Below, in pieces: positions 45,616 to 55,283 of a stretch of 64,000 nt of DNA. This DNA is from Pseudorhodobacter ferrugineus DSM 5888 (lineage in GTDB: Bacteria; Pseudomonadota; Alphaproteobacteria; Rhodobacterales; Rhodobacteraceae). A program made the position numbers and the translations under genes. Position 1 is the stretch's first letter. Each line of letters starts with the position of its first letter. The notes beneath the pieces were generated by a model. It saw nothing but the letters and a program-made list of their open reading frames with translations, was not told the origin of the DNA and did no database searches. The DNA lies in assembly GCF_000420745.1 (NCBI RefSeq), contig NZ_ATVN01000003.1, positions 62,001-126,000 on the forward strand. Reading direction: 5' to 3'.

Positions 45616-46294
45616 TTATCTCGGCCCATGCAGCGTTGATGTCGATCATTCGGCGACTGGCCAGTTCGACCGCCTCGGGCGGGACACCTCGCGCGATCAG
45701 GCGGTCGGGGTGGCTATCGCGCACAGCTTGTTTCCAGGCGGTGCGGATGTCGTCCAGCGACGCACCGGGTTGGATGCCCAGCACATCATAAGGATCGCGC
45801 GGCGCGCCATCAACAAAACGTGCCCGCAAAGACCGGAAACACGGGTCACCAAGGCCAAAGATTTGTGCCACCTCGGCCAGAAACTGATCCTCGTTCGGGT
45901 GGTATTCGCCGTCGGCCATCGCGATGGTGAACAGCCCTTCCAGCAGGTCGATCAGGGTTTGGCGTCCTTCATCGGGGAACATGCCAGCGATTTTGCGGGC
46001 ATAGGCATCAAACCCCGCAACATCCTGCCGCGCGAGGTTAAAGACGCGGGCGGCGTTGGCCTCTTCCTCGGGGGGGATGGTGAACAGCTGACGAAAGGCG
46101 GTGACTTCGTTGCGGGTGACTTGCCCGTCAGCCTTGGCCATTTTTGCGCCCAAGGCGATGACCGCGATGGTAAACCCGACGGACCGTTCGGGGCTTTCCA
46201 TTTCCGACCCACGCAACCGGTCAAAAATCGCCGACAGGCCTTCGCCAGAGGCGAGGGCGGAAATTGCGTCATTGATGCGGGTCCAGATCGACAT
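45596..46294 (-). CDS. DjlA-like co-chaperone with TerB and J domains
   Basis: The 232-residue protein has a TerB-type core (AVIALGAKMAKADGQVTRNE and AMADGEYHPNED) and a C-terminal J domain with the essential HPD motif (RDSHPDRL). This is the DjlA layout, without the N-terminal membrane anchor of E. coli DjlA. It would stimulate DnaK ATPase. The start at 46294 is close to the GNAT gene stop, with a short gap between them. Confidence 0.88.
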   Translation of the reverse strand: MSIWTRINDAISALASGEGLSAIFDRLRGSEMESPERSVGFTIAVIALGAKMAKADGQVTRNEVTAFRQLFTIPPEEEANAARVFNLARQDVAGFDAYARKIAGMFPDEGRQTLIDLLEGLFTIAMADGEYHPNEDQFLAEVAQIFGLGDPCFRSLRARFVDGAPRDPYDVLGIQPGASLDDIRTAWKQAVRDSHPDRLIARGVPPEAVELASRRMIDINAAWAEINGKRAA

Positions 46295-46325
46295 GGGGGC
46301 AGTTTACCTTGAAAATACGGCGCTG

Positions 46326-46817
46326 TCAGGTCAGGAATTTCTGCATCAGATGCAGATCCAACCATCGCCCGAATTTAAATCCGACCTCGCGCAAGGTGAC
46401 GACATGGGTGTATCCCATCGCGGCGTGAAAGGCATGGCCTTGCGCATTTTCGGCTGTCACTCCGGCAAAAATGGAATGGGCACCGCCGGCGCGGGCGTGA
46501 TCCTCGATCGCGGTTATCAGGGCACGGCCGATGCCGTGACCACGGGCGTCGGGGCCTAAAACGATGGTGTGTTCCATGCAGCGCGCATAGCCGATGCCGG
46601 CACGAAACTGGCCATAGCTGGCAAATCCATGCACGCGCCCCGCATCTTCGGCCACCAGAAAGGCATGGCCTGCGGCAGCTTTGTCTGCAATCATTTGCGC
46701 CAAATCTTCGGCGGTTTTTTCGACGGCGTTAAGGGTGACAATCGTATCGCGGATCACCGGATTCCAAATGGCGAGCAGGGCGGCGATATCGGCGTGGGTC
46801 GCAAAGCGGGTGGTCAT
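46326..46817 (-). CDS. GNAT-family N-acetyltransferase
   Basis: The 163-residue protein has the acetyl-CoA motif VLGPDARGHGIGRALI (motif A) and is closest in style to the phosphinothricin-acetyltransferase subgroup, with its N-terminal IWNPVIRDTIVT pattern. It acetylates an unknown amine in the cytoplasm. It overlaps the VOC gene by four bases, indicating co-transcription. Confidence 0.85.
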   Translation of the reverse strand: MTTRFATHADIAALLAIWNPVIRDTIVTLNAVEKTAEDLAQMIADKAAAGHAFLVAEDAGRVHGFASYGQFRAGIGYARCMEHTIVLGPDARGHGIGRALITAIEDHARAGGAHSIFAGVTAENAQGHAFHAAMGYTHVVTLREVGFKFGRWLDLHLMQKFLT

Positions 46818-47428
46818 TCCAGCACGCGCGGGCCATGCGGGGTGGTGAAGGTGGCACGCATCGCCTTTTGGTGGCCTTGGGTGATGCGGACGCGGCTGTC
46901 GGTGAGCGTAGCCTTTAGCGCCGCTGTCAGCGCGTCTGCGTCGGGCGTGGCGATTTCCAACAGGTCAAGCCGCACCCCCATATCGGGCAAGCGTTGCGCA
47001 GGATGGGCGGCCCCTAGCCACTGGATCAGCGCGGGGTGCGTGTCACCGCAGGGCAGACGGCCAGTGGCAGGAATGGCCATGCGCCAGCGTAGGTCGCCGC
47101 GTGCAAGGTCCACGGGCGCGCCGATGCCTTGGGGCATTGAGGCCAAACTTGCCTCCAGATCATCGCTGGCGACGATCCAGTTGGTCAGGCGGGGTTTGCC
47201 ACTGAAATTGTCCAAATCGAACCACCGCGGATGGGGTGGTTTGGGCGCGGTTGGGTCAATCGTTATGACCTCAAGGTAGATATCCCCCAATCCCAACAAT
47301 CTGTTATGGGTCGACATTAACGCGTGCACACCGCCCGGGGCCAATGCCACGCCAAGTGCGTTTTCAACCCATTCGGTGCCTTCTGCCAAGCTGGTGGCAG
47401 AAACGGCGAGGTGATCAAGCGTCAGCAT
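46814..47428 (-). CDS. VOC/glyoxalase-like domain protein
   Basis: The 204-residue protein starts with LDHLAVSATSLAEGTEWVEN and HNRLLGLGDIYLEVITID, patterns of the vicinal-oxygen-chelate (Glyoxalase_3-like) family. Function and metal are not predictable. It overlaps ppx by 14 bases and the GNAT gene by four, so it is translated within the same leftward run. Confidence 0.8.
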   Translation of the reverse strand: MLTLDHLAVSATSLAEGTEWVENALGVALAPGGVHALMSTHNRLLGLGDIYLEVITIDPTAPKPPHPRWFDLDNFSGKPRLTNWIVASDDLEASLASMPQGIGAPVDLARGDLRWRMAIPATGRLPCGDTHPALIQWLGAAHPAQRLPDMGVRLDLLEIATPDADALTAALKATLTDSRVRITQGHQKAMRATFTTPHGPRVLE

Positions 47429-48989
47429 GGGCGGGGCCTTCGATAACTTCGGGTGTGGCGCGCAGGGCGGCGGCGAGCGAGTTGAAACGGGCTTGCGTTA
47501 CCTCGCCAAACAGGTCACGGCCCAACGGCGTTAGCGTCAGTTCCAGCACACGTTTGCGGGGCAACCAGCGCAGCGACCCCGCCGTTTCGGGGCCAATGGC
47601 CGAAAACATCGCGCCAAAACGCATGGCTTTGCCCAGCACCTCGGCTTGTTGGATTTGCTCTTCGGTCAACAGTCTGAACAATGGTTCAAGCCGCGAGCCG
47701 GTGCGACTGTTTTTATAGCGGTGCAGCAAGGCGAGGCCCAAAAACACGCGGCCCGGATGGTCAAGCCCGCCAAGATTGGCGCGGGTGGCGTTGTCAAAAC
47801 ATACCTCGGCGCGGTAATCGGGATGGGCGCGCCATGTGGTGTCGTGGAGCAGACAGGCGGCTTTGATTAGGCGGGTTTCGTCATCCGTTGCGGTTTTGAA
47901 CAGTGGGAGCAGGAAGGTGTACAGCTTTTTGCCAAACCCCGGCAGGCGGGCCGAAGTGATTTCGGTTGCGCGGGCGGCTTCAATCAACGGATCGCGGGAC
48001 CGTAGTTTTTCGTGCATTTGTTCATAGAGCAGCCCTTCACGGATACCGTAGGACGACACGTCGATTTCGCGGGGTTTGAAAATGCGGATCAATTCGCGCA
48101 ACACTTCGCCCGCCAAGGGGACCAACGCCATGCGTTCGGCGCCTGTACCCGTGCGGGCGCGCAAGATGGCCGGATCATTGGCCGCGATCCAGTCGAGCGT
48201 ATCGAGAACCGATTGCGGGGTCATGCGGTATTCGTGCAAAACTGTCAGCGGGTAATTGCGTCTTTCCATATCCAGCCGCGCGATGACTCGCCACGAGCCA
48301 CCAACAAGGTAGATTTTGTCGCCATCCGGTTCCAGCTTGGCTTTCAGCTTTTTCAGCACGCGGTCGATCAGGGCTTTGCGTTTTTCCACGCCACCTTCGA
48401 CCTGTTGCAAACGAAAGGGGCCTAGCGGTGAGGTGGCGCGTTTGCCAACTTTGCCACCTTCGATGCGCGCCAGTTCCATCGAGTTGCCGCCGATATCGCA
48501 GACGATGCCCCGCGCGCCGGGCCAGCCGAGCAGTACGCCTTGGGCCGACAATCGCGCCTCTTCTTCGCCGTCGACGATCCAGAGTTTCAGGCCGGTTTGT
48601 TCCAACACTTGGGCGGCAAATGCGGGGCCATCGGTGGCATCGCGCACGGCGGCTGTGGCCACGCAGATCAGTGGCGATATCCCCATCCCTTTGGCCAGAA
48701 TGGAAAATCGCTTCAAGGCGATTAGCGCGCGTATTTTGCCTTCGGGGTTCAGCATGCCGGTTTCGGCCAGCCCTTTGCCCAAACCCGCCATCAGTTTTTC
48801 ATTGTAAAAATAGGCGGGCGAGCGCGCGGCCCCGTCAAACACCACCATCCGAACCGAGTTGGAACCAACATCGACTACGCCCACACGGCTGAGGGCGCGA
48901 ACCGACGGGTCATCAAACAATGAGCGACCAAAGGGGCCACCATCCTCGACCGGCGTTGCGTTGGGTTTCGGCTTTTTGGCTGGGGCCAT
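47415..48989 (-). CDS. ppx: exopolyphosphatase (Ppx/GppA family)
   Basis: Ppx degrades polyphosphate from its end. The start at 48989 (MAPAKKPKPN) gives 524 residues, with the phosphate-1 motif VGVVDVGSNSVRMV and a phosphate-2 GNSME segment of the actin-like ATPase core, plus a C-terminal HD-type region (LLHDTTWRAHPDY). It lies directly downstream of ppk, so synthesis and breakdown of polyphosphate are encoded together. An upstream start (49046) would run close to ppk and adds nonconserved residues. Confidence 0.92.
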   Translation of the reverse strand: MAPAKKPKPNATPVEDGGPFGRSLFDDPSVRALSRVGVVDVGSNSVRMVVFDGAARSPAYFYNEKLMAGLGKGLAETGMLNPEGKIRALIALKRFSILAKGMGISPLICVATAAVRDATDGPAFAAQVLEQTGLKLWIVDGEEEARLSAQGVLLGWPGARGIVCDIGGNSMELARIEGGKVGKRATSPLGPFRLQQVEGGVEKRKALIDRVLKKLKAKLEPDGDKIYLVGGSWRVIARLDMERRNYPLTVLHEYRMTPQSVLDTLDWIAANDPAILRARTGTGAERMALVPLAGEVLRELIRIFKPREIDVSSYGIREGLLYEQMHEKLRSRDPLIEAARATEITSARLPGFGKKLYTFLLPLFKTATDDETRLIKAACLLHDTTWRAHPDYRAEVCFDNATRANLGGLDHPGRVFLGLALLHRYKNSRTGSRLEPLFRLLTEEQIQQAEVLGKAMRFGAMFSAIGPETAGSLRWLPRKRVLELTLTPLGRDLFGEVTQARFNSLAAALRATPEVIEGPAHADA

Positions 48990-49053
48990 CAGGGTTCTCT
49001 TTGGGTTGCTTGCGCGGGTTGTGCAGCGCGGCGTCGGAAAGGTCAACTTGTGG

Positions 49054-51240
49054 CTAGTTTGTGGTGTCGTCCCGACTGTGGGTCAATTTCGGCACATCCT
49101 TGGCACCTGCCGAGCCGCGGCCCGATAGCGAGGGGTTTTCCATGAAGAAACGGTGGCAATTGAACAGTTGCCCGTCCGATGCCGACAGGTTGCGTTTGTA
49201 ATCGCCGCAGGGGCCCAACAGCCAGCTTTGCGCCTCATCCGCCATGTTGGCGGCCATGATCTGGCTGACGATTTGCGCCTTAACGGTGGGGTTATGCGCC
49301 TCGACCAGCGTTTCTACGCGGCGGGTCAGGTTGCGGCCCATCCAATCGGCGGAAGAAAAGAAAACCCGCGCCTTTTTGGACGGCAAGCCATGGCCATTGC
49401 CGAAACAGACGATACGCGAATGTTCCAAGAACCGCCCCACCACTGATTTGACGCGAATATTATCGGACAACCCTTTGATGCTGGGGCGCAGCGCGCAGAT
49501 GCCGCGTACAACAAGGCTGATGTTCACGCCGGCGCTCGATGCCGCATAAAGCGCATCAATGATATCGGGATCGACCAAGGAATTGACCTTGGCCCAAATC
49601 TCGGCGGGTTTGCTTGCCTTTGCATGTTCCGTCTCGGCTGCAATCATTTCAAGGAGGCGGGGTTTAAGCCCCGATGGCGCGATGGCAAGGTTTTCCAAAC
49701 CTTCGGGCTGTACATAGCCCGACAGGTAATTGAAGACTTTGGTTGCATCGCGGCCCAAGGGGCCATCGCAGGTAAAAAAGGACAGATCGGTGTAAATCCG
49801 TGCGGTGATGGGGTGGTAATTGCCCGTGCCGTAATGGGTATAAGTGACCAAATTGTCGGCTTCACGCCGCACCACGGTGCTGATTTTTGCGTGGGTTTTC
49901 AGGGTCATAAATCCGTAAACCACATGTGCACCTGCGCGTTCAAGGCGGCGCGACTGGCGAATATTGGCGGCCTCGTCAAAACGAGCTTTCAGTTCGACCA
50001 GGGCGGTGACCGATTTGCCCGCCTCGGCCGCTTCGCACAAAGCACTAACGATGGGGCTGTCATTGCTGGTGCGGTAGAGGGTTTGTTTGATTGCCAAGAC
50101 ATCGGGGTCGCGGGCGGCCTGTTCCAAAAAACGGATGACCATGTCAAAGGTTTCATAGGGGTGGTGCAGCAGCATGTCCTTTTGCCGGATCGCCGCGAAC
50201 ATATCGCCTTCATGGTCCTGCACCCGTTCGGGAATGCGGGGGGTGAATTTGGGCCATTGCAGGTCTTTGCGGCTGTCGAGTACCAATTCCTTTAGGTCGG
50301 CCACGCCCAAAAGGCCGCGCACCTCGACCATATCCTCATCCGTCACATGCAGTTCTTGCATGATCAGGGCGCGCAGTTCCGGCGGCGCACCGGCGCTGAT
50401 TTTCAGGCGGATCACCTCGCCGCGACGGCGGCGTTTCAGGGCAGTTTCGAACTCGCGGACGAGATCTTCGGCCTCATCTTCGACTTCCAAATCGCTGTCG
50501 CGCAGCACGCGGAAAGTGCAGTGGCCGCGGTCGGTATAGCCGGGGAACAGCATGCCGAGATGGAGGAGCAGCAGATCTTCGAGCAGCAAAAACCGGTTTT
50601 CGCCGTCTTTGGCGGGCAAGGGCACAAAGCGGGTGATTTGCTGGGGGATCGGCAAAAGCGCGAGCAATGCGCGGTGATCGCTGGCGCGTTCCAGTTCCAG
50701 CGCAAGGCAAAAGCCGGTGTTGGGGATAAAGGGGAAAGGGTGTGCGGGGTCGATCGCAAGCGGCGAGAGAACCGGAAACACCTTGTTTATAAAGTGGTTT
50801 TCAAGATGTTTCAGGTCGCGCGTGGTCAGTTTGGAGCGGCTGACGATGGTGATGCCTTGCGCGTCCATTTCCTTTTTCAGCTTGTTGAACACGGCTTGCT
50901 GGGTTTGCAGCAAGCGCCGCGCGTTGTCATTAATCAGGGTTAGCTGTTCGCCTGCGCTGCGCCCGTCGACCGAAATAGACGCCTTGCCGCTGCGTTTCAG
51001 CGCGCGTAGGCCCGCCACGCGGACGGTATAAAATTCGTCCAGATTGGTGGCGGAAATGGACAGGAAACGCAGGCGTTCCAGCAAGGGGACGGTCGGATTT
51101 GACGCCTCTTCCAGCACACGCCAGTTAAACGCCAGCCAACTGAGCTCGCGGTTGAAAAAGCGGCGCGGGCCTTTGACCTCGGCGTCCGGCAGTTTTTGCG
51201 CAGCGGGGAAGGGGGAAGAGAGAAAATCTGCCTGTGTCAT
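49054..51240 (-). CDS. ppk: polyphosphate kinase 1
   Basis: Ppk1 makes polyphosphate from ATP, reversibly. The 728-residue protein has the N-terminal FFNRELSWLAFNWRVLEEA signature and the catalytic phospholipase-D-like half with the autophosphorylated histidine in KTHAKI, plus YGTGNYHPITARIYTDLS. No key residue is missing. It sits between hda and ppx in an order commonly seen in alphaproteobacteria (permease-hda-ppk-ppx). Confidence 0.97.
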   Translation of the reverse strand: MTQADFLSSPFPAAQKLPDAEVKGPRRFFNRELSWLAFNWRVLEEASNPTVPLLERLRFLSISATNLDEFYTVRVAGLRALKRSGKASISVDGRSAGEQLTLINDNARRLLQTQQAVFNKLKKEMDAQGITIVSRSKLTTRDLKHLENHFINKVFPVLSPLAIDPAHPFPFIPNTGFCLALELERASDHRALLALLPIPQQITRFVPLPAKDGENRFLLLEDLLLLHLGMLFPGYTDRGHCTFRVLRDSDLEVEDEAEDLVREFETALKRRRRGEVIRLKISAGAPPELRALIMQELHVTDEDMVEVRGLLGVADLKELVLDSRKDLQWPKFTPRIPERVQDHEGDMFAAIRQKDMLLHHPYETFDMVIRFLEQAARDPDVLAIKQTLYRTSNDSPIVSALCEAAEAGKSVTALVELKARFDEAANIRQSRRLERAGAHVVYGFMTLKTHAKISTVVRREADNLVTYTHYGTGNYHPITARIYTDLSFFTCDGPLGRDATKVFNYLSGYVQPEGLENLAIAPSGLKPRLLEMIAAETEHAKASKPAEIWAKVNSLVDPDIIDALYAASSAGVNISLVVRGICALRPSIKGLSDNIRVKSVVGRFLEHSRIVCFGNGHGLPSKKARVFFSSADWMGRNLTRRVETLVEAHNPTVKAQIVSQIMAANMADEAQSWLLGPCGDYKRNLSASDGQLFNCHRFFMENPSLSGRGSAGAKDVPKLTHSRDDTTN

Positions 51241-51295
51241 GGGGTCGGCTTATGCAAAAGGAATGTAAAGACCATGTGACAGCTTTGCGCGGGCG

Positions 51296-51967
51296 TCAGG
51301 GATTGTCCAGCACCGTTGCGGCCAAAGCGCGGGTAACGCCCGTGCCACGTGCCAAAGCGGCGGTATCAAGGGCTGCCACCAGCGCGCGGGCGGCGGCAAA
51401 GCTGCGGTCCATACGGGGCAGGACATAGGCGATCAGGGCGGGGGTGACGGTAATTTGGCGGTCGGCGAACAGCTTGACCAGCACCGCAGACAGCAGCGCA
51501 TCATCTGGCGGATCAAGCCGCGTGACGGGGGCGGCCTGTACGCGGCTGGCCAGATCGGGCAGGGTAAAGCCCCAATCGCGCGGCGCGGTGGCGGCGGTCA
51601 TCAGCAGGGCGGCCCCTGTTGCGGCGAGCATGTTGTGCAGATGAAACAGCGCGGTTTGGGCGATGGGGTCGCTGCCAAGGGTTTCGCAATCCTCGATCAC
51701 CACCGCAGGTTGGGTTGCGAGTGTTGGGATATCGGCATGGTCTAAGGTGCTTGCGGCATGTACCTGCGCACCGGATGCGGCGGCCCAAACATGGGCAAGA
51801 TGGGTTTTGCCCGCAGCGGGTGGACCTGTCAGCACCATCTTGCTACCCGGCCAGGTGCGCCACGCATCTAGTGCTGCCAAGGCCTGCGCATTGGTGGATG
51901 ACACGAAAAAATCCTCTCGGCCCCGCGCCGTGCGGTGGGGCAGATCAAAGGCGAGTTGTTGGGTCAC
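51296..51967 (-). CDS. hda: DnaA-related replication regulator Hda
   Basis: Hda is a DnaA-like AAA+ protein that promotes DnaA-ATP hydrolysis and limits over-initiation. The 223-residue length fits, with Walker A TGPPAAGKTHLA and Walker B VVIEDCETL. The GTG start at 51967 makes a four-base GTGA overlap with the upstream permease gene, which decides the start; the longer frame into the permease is rejected. The N terminus TQQLAFDLPH holds the beta-clamp binding motif typical of Hda. Confidence 0.93.
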   Translation of the reverse strand: MTQQLAFDLPHRTARGREDFFVSSTNAQALAALDAWRTWPGSKMVLTGPPAAGKTHLAHVWAAASGAQVHAASTLDHADIPTLATQPAVVIEDCETLGSDPIAQTALFHLHNMLAATGAALLMTAATAPRDWGFTLPDLASRVQAAPVTRLDPPDDALLSAVLVKLFADRQITVTPALIAYVLPRMDRSFAAARALVAALDTAALARGTGVTRALAATVLDNP

Positions 51968-53043
51968 TTGCCATCGTCCTGCGACGGGGTTTTGCCAACA
52001 CCTTGGTACAAAAGGCTTTCCTGATACTTCTCGATGGCCCAGCGAGTCAGCACACCGATGGACGCGGCCACGGGAACTGCAACCAGCATACCGACAAAAC
52101 CAAAAGCAGACCCGAAAGCAGACAGCGCGAACAGCAGCCAAACGGGGTGCAGGCCAACGGAGTTGCCAACAAGGCGGGGCGTGATCACGTTGCCCTCAAG
52201 GAATTGCCCAAAGGCAAAGATGCCCGCGATGATGCCTATGGATGCCCAATCACCCCAGAACTGGAACAGCGCAAGGCCAATCGCCAGGGCCCCGCCAACC
52301 AGCGCGCCGACATATGGGATAAAGGTAATCGCGCCGGCAATAGCCCCCACCAGCAGGCCAAAATCCAGCCCTGCCAGCATCAAAGCCACCGAGTAGAAAA
52401 CGCCCAAGGCGATGCAAACGCTGAGTTGTCCGCGCACGAACGCCGCCAGCACCTTATCAATCCGGCCTGCAAGGTCACGCACCACCGGCGCATGGTCACG
52501 CGGCAGCAGCGCATCAATCCGAGCAATCATATTGTCCCAATCCAGCAGCAAATAAAACGCGACAACAGGCACAACCACCAGAAATAGCAGCGCGTTCAAC
52601 ACACCCAAGGCACTGGTAAACAACGTCTTTGCCGCCTCGGTTCCCCACGCGCGCAAATTGTCGCCAATGGACAGGATGCTGCGGCGAATAACGCTGTTTT
52701 CATCCAACAGATCGGGGAAACGTTCAGTCAGAAAGGTTTGCAGTTTGCGGAAAATGGTCGGGGTCGCCTCGATCAACCCGCCCAGCTGTGACGCAAGGGA
52801 CGGGATGACGGCCAGCACCAAAAGAACGCCAATCAACAGGACCGACAGCGAGATGATCGTGGTCGCCAGAACACGGCTAAGGCCAAGGCGTTCCAGCCTG
52901 TCGGCTATGGGATCTAGGAAATAGGCAATCGCGCCGCCCACCAGAAAGGGGGCAAGCACTTGGCCCAAGGCCCAAAGCGCCACAAGGAACACCGCCGCCG
53001 CGATGCCCCAATAGGTTAGCTGTTGTTTCACAGAAAGTGCCAT
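51964..53043 (-). CDS. AI-2E-type (PerM) membrane transporter
   Basis: The 359-residue protein has about seven membrane helices and the PerM/AI-2E exporter pattern (PFLVGGAIAYFLDPIADRLE near the N terminus). The substrate of most members is unknown. It overlaps hda by four bases. It is transcribed away from proS. Confidence 0.88.
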   Translation of the reverse strand: MALSVKQQLTYWGIAAAVFLVALWALGQVLAPFLVGGAIAYFLDPIADRLERLGLSRVLATTIISLSVLLIGVLLVLAVIPSLASQLGGLIEATPTIFRKLQTFLTERFPDLLDENSVIRRSILSIGDNLRAWGTEAAKTLFTSALGVLNALLFLVVVPVVAFYLLLDWDNMIARIDALLPRDHAPVVRDLAGRIDKVLAAFVRGQLSVCIALGVFYSVALMLAGLDFGLLVGAIAGAITFIPYVGALVGGALAIGLALFQFWGDWASIGIIAGIFAFGQFLEGNVITPRLVGNSVGLHPVWLLFALSAFGSAFGFVGMLVAVPVAASIGVLTRWAIEKYQESLLYQGVGKTPSQDDGK

Positions 53044-53224
53044 GTCGCCCCCGTTGCGTTATCAGTGACACATTGCCTATTGGCCCCCGTAATTCAAGGC
53101 CTTGGCGGTTTTTGGCCCATGTTTATTGCGGCAATCCGCGCGCCGCCCCGTGTTGCGCCCTTGCTTGCTCCAACGGTTTTGCCTACACAAACGCGAAACC
53201 CATTTTGCCCAAAAAGGTGCTCCC

Positions 53225-54562
53225 ATGCGGCTGACACGCTATTTCCTGCCCGTTTTGAAAGAAAACCCTGCCGAGGCGCAGATTGTCAGCCACCGCTATA
53301 TGCTGCGTGCGGGCATGATCAAGCAACAGGCGGCTGGGATTTATTCATGGCTGCCGCTAGGTTTCAAAGTGCTGAAGCGCATTGAAGAGATCGTGCATGA
53401 AGAACAGGCGCGCGCGGGGCATATTCCGCTGCTGATGCCCACCTTGCAGCCTGCGGATTTGTGGCGTGAAAGCGGGCGCTATGATGATTACGGGCAAGAA
53501 ATGCTGCGGATCAAGGACCGTCAGGGCCGTGATATGCTTTACGGTCCGACCAATGAGGAAATGATCACCGACATTTTCCGCGCCCATGTTGGCAGCTACA
53601 AAGACTTGCCGCTGACGCTGTACCACATCCAGTGGAAATTCCGCGATGAGATGCGGCCACGCTTTGGCGTGATGCGCGGGCGCGAGTTCCTGATGAAGGA
53701 CGGCTACAACTTTGATCTGACCAAAGAGGATGCGCTGCACGCCTATAACCGCCATCTGGTCAGCTATCTGCGCACCTATGAACGCATGGGGCTGCAAGCC
53801 ATTCCGATGCGCGCGGATTCTGGCCCGATTGGTGGCGATGATACGCATGAGTTTCTGGTTCTGGCCGAAACGGGCGAGTCCGAGGTGTTTTATGACAGCG
53901 CTGTGACCGACATCAGCCTTGGCGCGCGTGATATTGCCTATGACGACAAGGCGCAGTGCCAAGCGGTGATGGAAGAGTTTACCTCGCTTTACGCCCGCAC
54001 GGACGAGACGCATGACGAAGCCGCCTTCAACGCTATCCCCGAAGAGCGCCGCAAATCGGCGCGGGGGATTGAGGTTGGGCAAATTTTTTACTTTGGCACC
54101 AAATATTCCGATGCGATGGGGGCCAATGTTGTCACCCCCGATGGCGGTAAGGTGCCTGTGCATATGGGCAGCCACGGGATTGGCGTGTCGCGCCTGCTGG
54201 GTGCTATTATCGAGGCAAGTCATGACGAAAAGGGCATCATCTGGCCCGAAGGTGTGACCCCGTTCCATTGTGGGATTGTGAACCTGAAGCAAGGCGACGC
54301 CGATGTGGATGGTGCCTGCGAAGGTATTTACAAGGCGCTAAAAAAGGCCGGCCTTGACCCGCTGTATGATGACCGCGACGACCGCGCGGGCGCCAAGTTT
54401 GCGACGATGGACCTGATCGGTTTGCCGTGGCGCATTACGGTTGGCCCGCGCGGATTGAAAAACGGCGTGGTCGAACTGACCAGCCGCCGCACGGGCGAAA
54501 GCGTAGAGATGACAGCCGAAGCGGCTGTGGCGCGGGTTGTGGCAATTTACGCCGGTCTCTGA
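53225..54562 (+). CDS. proS: prolyl-tRNA synthetase
   Basis: ProS charges tRNA-Pro. The start at 53225 ([19 protein letters not shown]) follows an AAAAAGGTG site and gives 445 residues, the short alphaproteobacterial form that lacks the large editing (INS) domain. Class II motifs are present: motif 2 [14 protein letters not shown] and motif 3 [15 protein letters not shown] terminator follows 27 bases after the stop. Confidence 0.97.
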   Translation: MRLTRYFLPVLKENPAEAQIVSHRYMLRAGMIKQQAAGIYSWLPLGFKVLKRIEEIVHEEQARAGHIPLLMPTLQPADLWRESGRYDDYGQEMLRIKDRQGRDMLYGPTNEEMITDIFRAHVGSYKDLPLTLYHIQWKFRDEMRPRFGVMRGREFLMKDGYNFDLTKEDALHAYNRHLVSYLRTYERMGLQAIPMRADSGPIGGDDTHEFLVLAETGESEVFYDSAVTDISLGARDIAYDDKAQCQAVMEEFTSLYARTDETHDEAAFNAIPEERRKSARGIEVGQIFYFGTKYSDAMGANVVTPDGGKVPVHMGSHGIGVSRLLGAIIEASHDEKGIIWPEGVTPFHCGIVNLKQGDADVDGACEGIYKALKKAGLDPLYDDRDDRAGAKFATMDLIGLPWRITVGPRGLKNGVVELTSRRTGESVEMTAEAAVARVVAIYAGL

Positions 54563-54588
54563 GGCAGGCGCGATAGGGTTAGAAAAAG

Positions 54589-54623
54589 CGGCGTGGTTCC
54601 TGTAGCGGGGGCCGCGCCGTTTT
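54589..54623 (+). terminator. Rho-independent terminator after proS
   Basis: CGGCGTGG (54589-54596) pairs with CCGCGCCG (54612-54619) with one G-U pair, followed by four T. Confidence 0.7.
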
Positions 54624-54692
54624 CGACTTTGACAGGCCGCAGGAATTAGGCGACCCTGGCCGCCAAGACCGGCGCTGTAGACCGGCCAAGGC

Positions 54693-55202
54693 ATGAGGCA
54701 GATGATGATTGGCAAAGCGCTGGCGCTTGCGGGCGGCATGGTGGGGGCTGTGGCCTGTTCGCAATACCCCGAGTTTTCGCAGCAATACATTCAACGGTTG
54801 GCGGGGCAGGTCGATGCGCTGTCAATAATCGTGGCCGATTTTGACCGCAGCGCAGGGGCAAGCGGACTGACCCGCGTCGCGGCGTTGGACCAATTGCAAG
54901 GCACGCCGTTTCTGGCTGCCCGCCATGTCGATATGAAAAACGCCTTTGCCCGTTTTGACCGGCTGTCGAACAACCTGACATTCCTGCGCCTTGCCACACC
55001 GCTGGAACGGATTGTCATGCGGCACCGTTTGGCCGATCCTGATACATTCAATGCGACTTGGGCCGATTTTCGCCCCGCACTGCCGTTAACGGTTGCGGGT
55101 GCTGTGGCAGGCGGCGCGGGGTTTATCGGCGGTTGGGGGGCGGTTGCCTTGATCCTGTCACTGCTGCTTTGGCCGTTCCGGTGGCGCAAGGCCGCGCACT
55201 GA
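54693..55202 (+). CDS. DUF2937 membrane protein
   Basis: The 169-residue protein has N- and C-terminal hydrophobic helices (residues about 5-21 and 132-160) and the SQYPEFSQQYIQRLAGQVDAL segment typical of the DUF2937 family. The topology suggests an inner-membrane protein with a periplasmic or cytoplasmic helical middle. It lies upstream of the Lol transporter genes on the same strand, and its role is unknown. Confidence 0.82.
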   Translation: MRQMMIGKALALAGGMVGAVACSQYPEFSQQYIQRLAGQVDALSIIVADFDRSAGASGLTRVAALDQLQGTPFLAARHVDMKNAFARFDRLSNNLTFLRLATPLERIVMRHRLADPDTFNATWADFRPALPLTVAGAVAGGAGFIGGWGAVALILSLLLWPFRWRKAAH

Positions 55203-55283
55203 CACAGCCGTGGCTTGACCTTACCCCGCATTTCCCGCAGTTTCCGCCCAAGTTTTCCAAGACCTCCCCAAGGAGCACGCCCT